Assembly (NCBI GenBank): GCA_039182735.1
Contig: JBCDCB010000021.1
Location: 1-51,004, forward strand
Reading direction: 5' to 3'
From: JBCDCB01 sp039182735
Lineage (GTDB): Bacteria > Planctomycetota > Phycisphaerae > Phycisphaerales > UBA1924
Length of the DNA: 51,004 nt
The first letter of the stretch is position 1. Each line of letters begins with the position of its first letter. The notes below the pieces were generated by a model. It was not told where the DNA came from. It was given only the letters and a program-made list of their open reading frames with translations, and did no database searches. The translations under genes were made by a program, and so were the position numbers. Below, one piece after another: positions 50,333 through 51,004 of this stretch.

Positions 50333-51004
50333 ATGCGAGGCACACTCGCCGCGGTGATCGCGGCCGGCGCGTGCGCGTCCGTGGCGCACGCCGGAACGTT
50401 CGCGCTCGTCGGCGTCAACTTTGACACCGGCACGCTGTGGAACATCAACACCGCGACCGCGGGAACCAGTTCGCCCCGCGCGACCGGCTTCGCGGGGTAC
50501 ACCGGCATCGCCGCCGACGGCGCCGGGCTGCTCTACGCCACCACCACGTTCGGCGCCCCGATCCCCAACGCGCTCGTCACCATCGACGCGCTCACCGGCG
50601 ATACCAACGTCGTCGGCTCGCTCGGGCTCAACGCCAACTTCGAGGGCGACCTCGCCTTCGACCCCGGCACGGGCAGCCTCTACGGCTTGCAGGATGCGCA
50701 GTCCCTCACGCCCGAGCTCTACCGCATCGATCCGAACACCGGCAGCGCGTTCCTCATCGGGCCCGTCGCGACCGCGGCGACCGGCGACCTTTCTGCGATG
50801 GCCTTTGTCAACGATGACCTCCTCGCGATCGACACGCAGAACGACCAACTGCTCACGCTCAACCGGTTCACCGGCGCGGTGCTCGGCGCGATCGCGCTGA
50901 GCGAACCCATCGGATCGCTCGCTGGCATGCGCGTGGACCGGGCCACGGGCGACGTCTCGGTCGCCGACGGCGAGCAGGGGGGGGCCGACGCGGGCAACCT
51001 CTAC
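50333..51004 (+). CDS. Secreted beta-propeller-like protein (3' end outside window)
   Basis: A frame opens at ATG 50333, with GGAGGGA seven bases upstream, and stays open to the window end (224 codons). The signal peptide (TLAAVIAAGACASVAHAG) is followed by repeats of the type GxLYxxxxxxxxL-xxIDxxTG: GLLYATTTFGAPIPNALVTI, GSLYGLQDAQ with ELYRIDPNTG, and LLAIDTQNDQLLTLNRFTG. This resembles DUF4394/YncE-like propellers. Its end, and whether it has a dockerin-like tail, cannot be seen. A bulged stem-loop (GTGTG-GGAG-CACAC, 50254-50267) lies in the leader. Confidence 0.78.
   Translation, partial: MRGTLAAVIAAGACASVAHAGTFALVGVNFDTGTLWNINTATAGTSSPRATGFAGYTGIAADGAGLLYATTTFGAPIPNALVTIDALTGDTNVVGSLGLNANFEGDLAFDPGTGSLYGLQDAQSLTPELYRIDPNTGSAFLIGPVATAATGDLSAMAFVNDDLLAIDTQNDQLLTLNRFTGAVLGAIALSEPIGSLAGMRVDRATGDVSVADGEQGGADAGNLY

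Noticed and set aside
1..51004. CRISPR array, prophage or replication origin
   Set aside because: No regularly spaced direct repeats, phage structural genes or DnaA-box clusters were seen.

Overview
The window looks like chromosome from a high-GC member of the Phycisphaerae (Planctomycetota). This is inferred from protein style rather than a marker gene: secreted proteins with Gly-Cys-ending dockerin-like tails, VCBS/FG-GAP propeller proteins, a GFGG-type CdsA signature and lone informational genes outside their usual operons. Two Mrp-type Na+/H+ antiporter operons suggest a saline, alkaline or otherwise sodium-stressed habitat.

Layout. 1-318: the left end of an IS3-family element has cut into a short host reading frame. 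557-643: tRNA-Ser(GGA). 926-6664 (+): a complete seven-gene Mrp operon (A-B-C-D-E-F-G). 19216 down to 6666 (-): what looks like one very long transcription unit, in transcription order EIIA-type PTS protein, PII-like protein, a two-gene CPA2-type antiporter pair, a second Mrp operon with fused A-B (AB-C-D-E-F-G), then a second two-gene CPA2 pair. Nearly all adjacent genes here overlap by 4 nt. The two Mrp sets converge with only 1 nt between stop codons. This ion-transport supercluster with two built-in regulator proteins is the most notable system in the window.

19.3-28.1 kb: two small paralogous membrane proteins, a hypothetical gene, queA, a peptidoglycan block murE-murF-mraY, a MATE-family exporter directly behind mraY, and a metallophosphoesterase. 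28.4-33.8 kb: infC, a membrane/coiled-coil gene, thrS, nrdR and a lipoprotein. 33.8-38.4 kb (-): PilZ/receiver-like protein, then uppS - hypothetical - cdsA - coiled-coil zinc-ribbon protein. 38.7-42.8 kb: a DUF1573 periplasmic protein overlapping a MauE-like/thioredoxin fusion, converging on a polyferredoxin-TPR fusion (a redox module). 43.1-51.0 kb: four secreted proteins (two with near-identical dockerin-like tails, one PQQ-type sugar dehydrogenase, one FG-GAP propeller, one cut by the window end) and an Rrf2-type regulator.

All five convergent gene junctions in the window have stop codons 0-12 nt apart, leaving no room for ordinary hairpin terminators between the genes. Start codons were chosen by Shine-Dalgarno match, overlap with the upstream gene and protein family length. 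Long antisense ORFs are common because of the high GC content and were ignored. Gene identifications come from motif reading only; no database search was possible.
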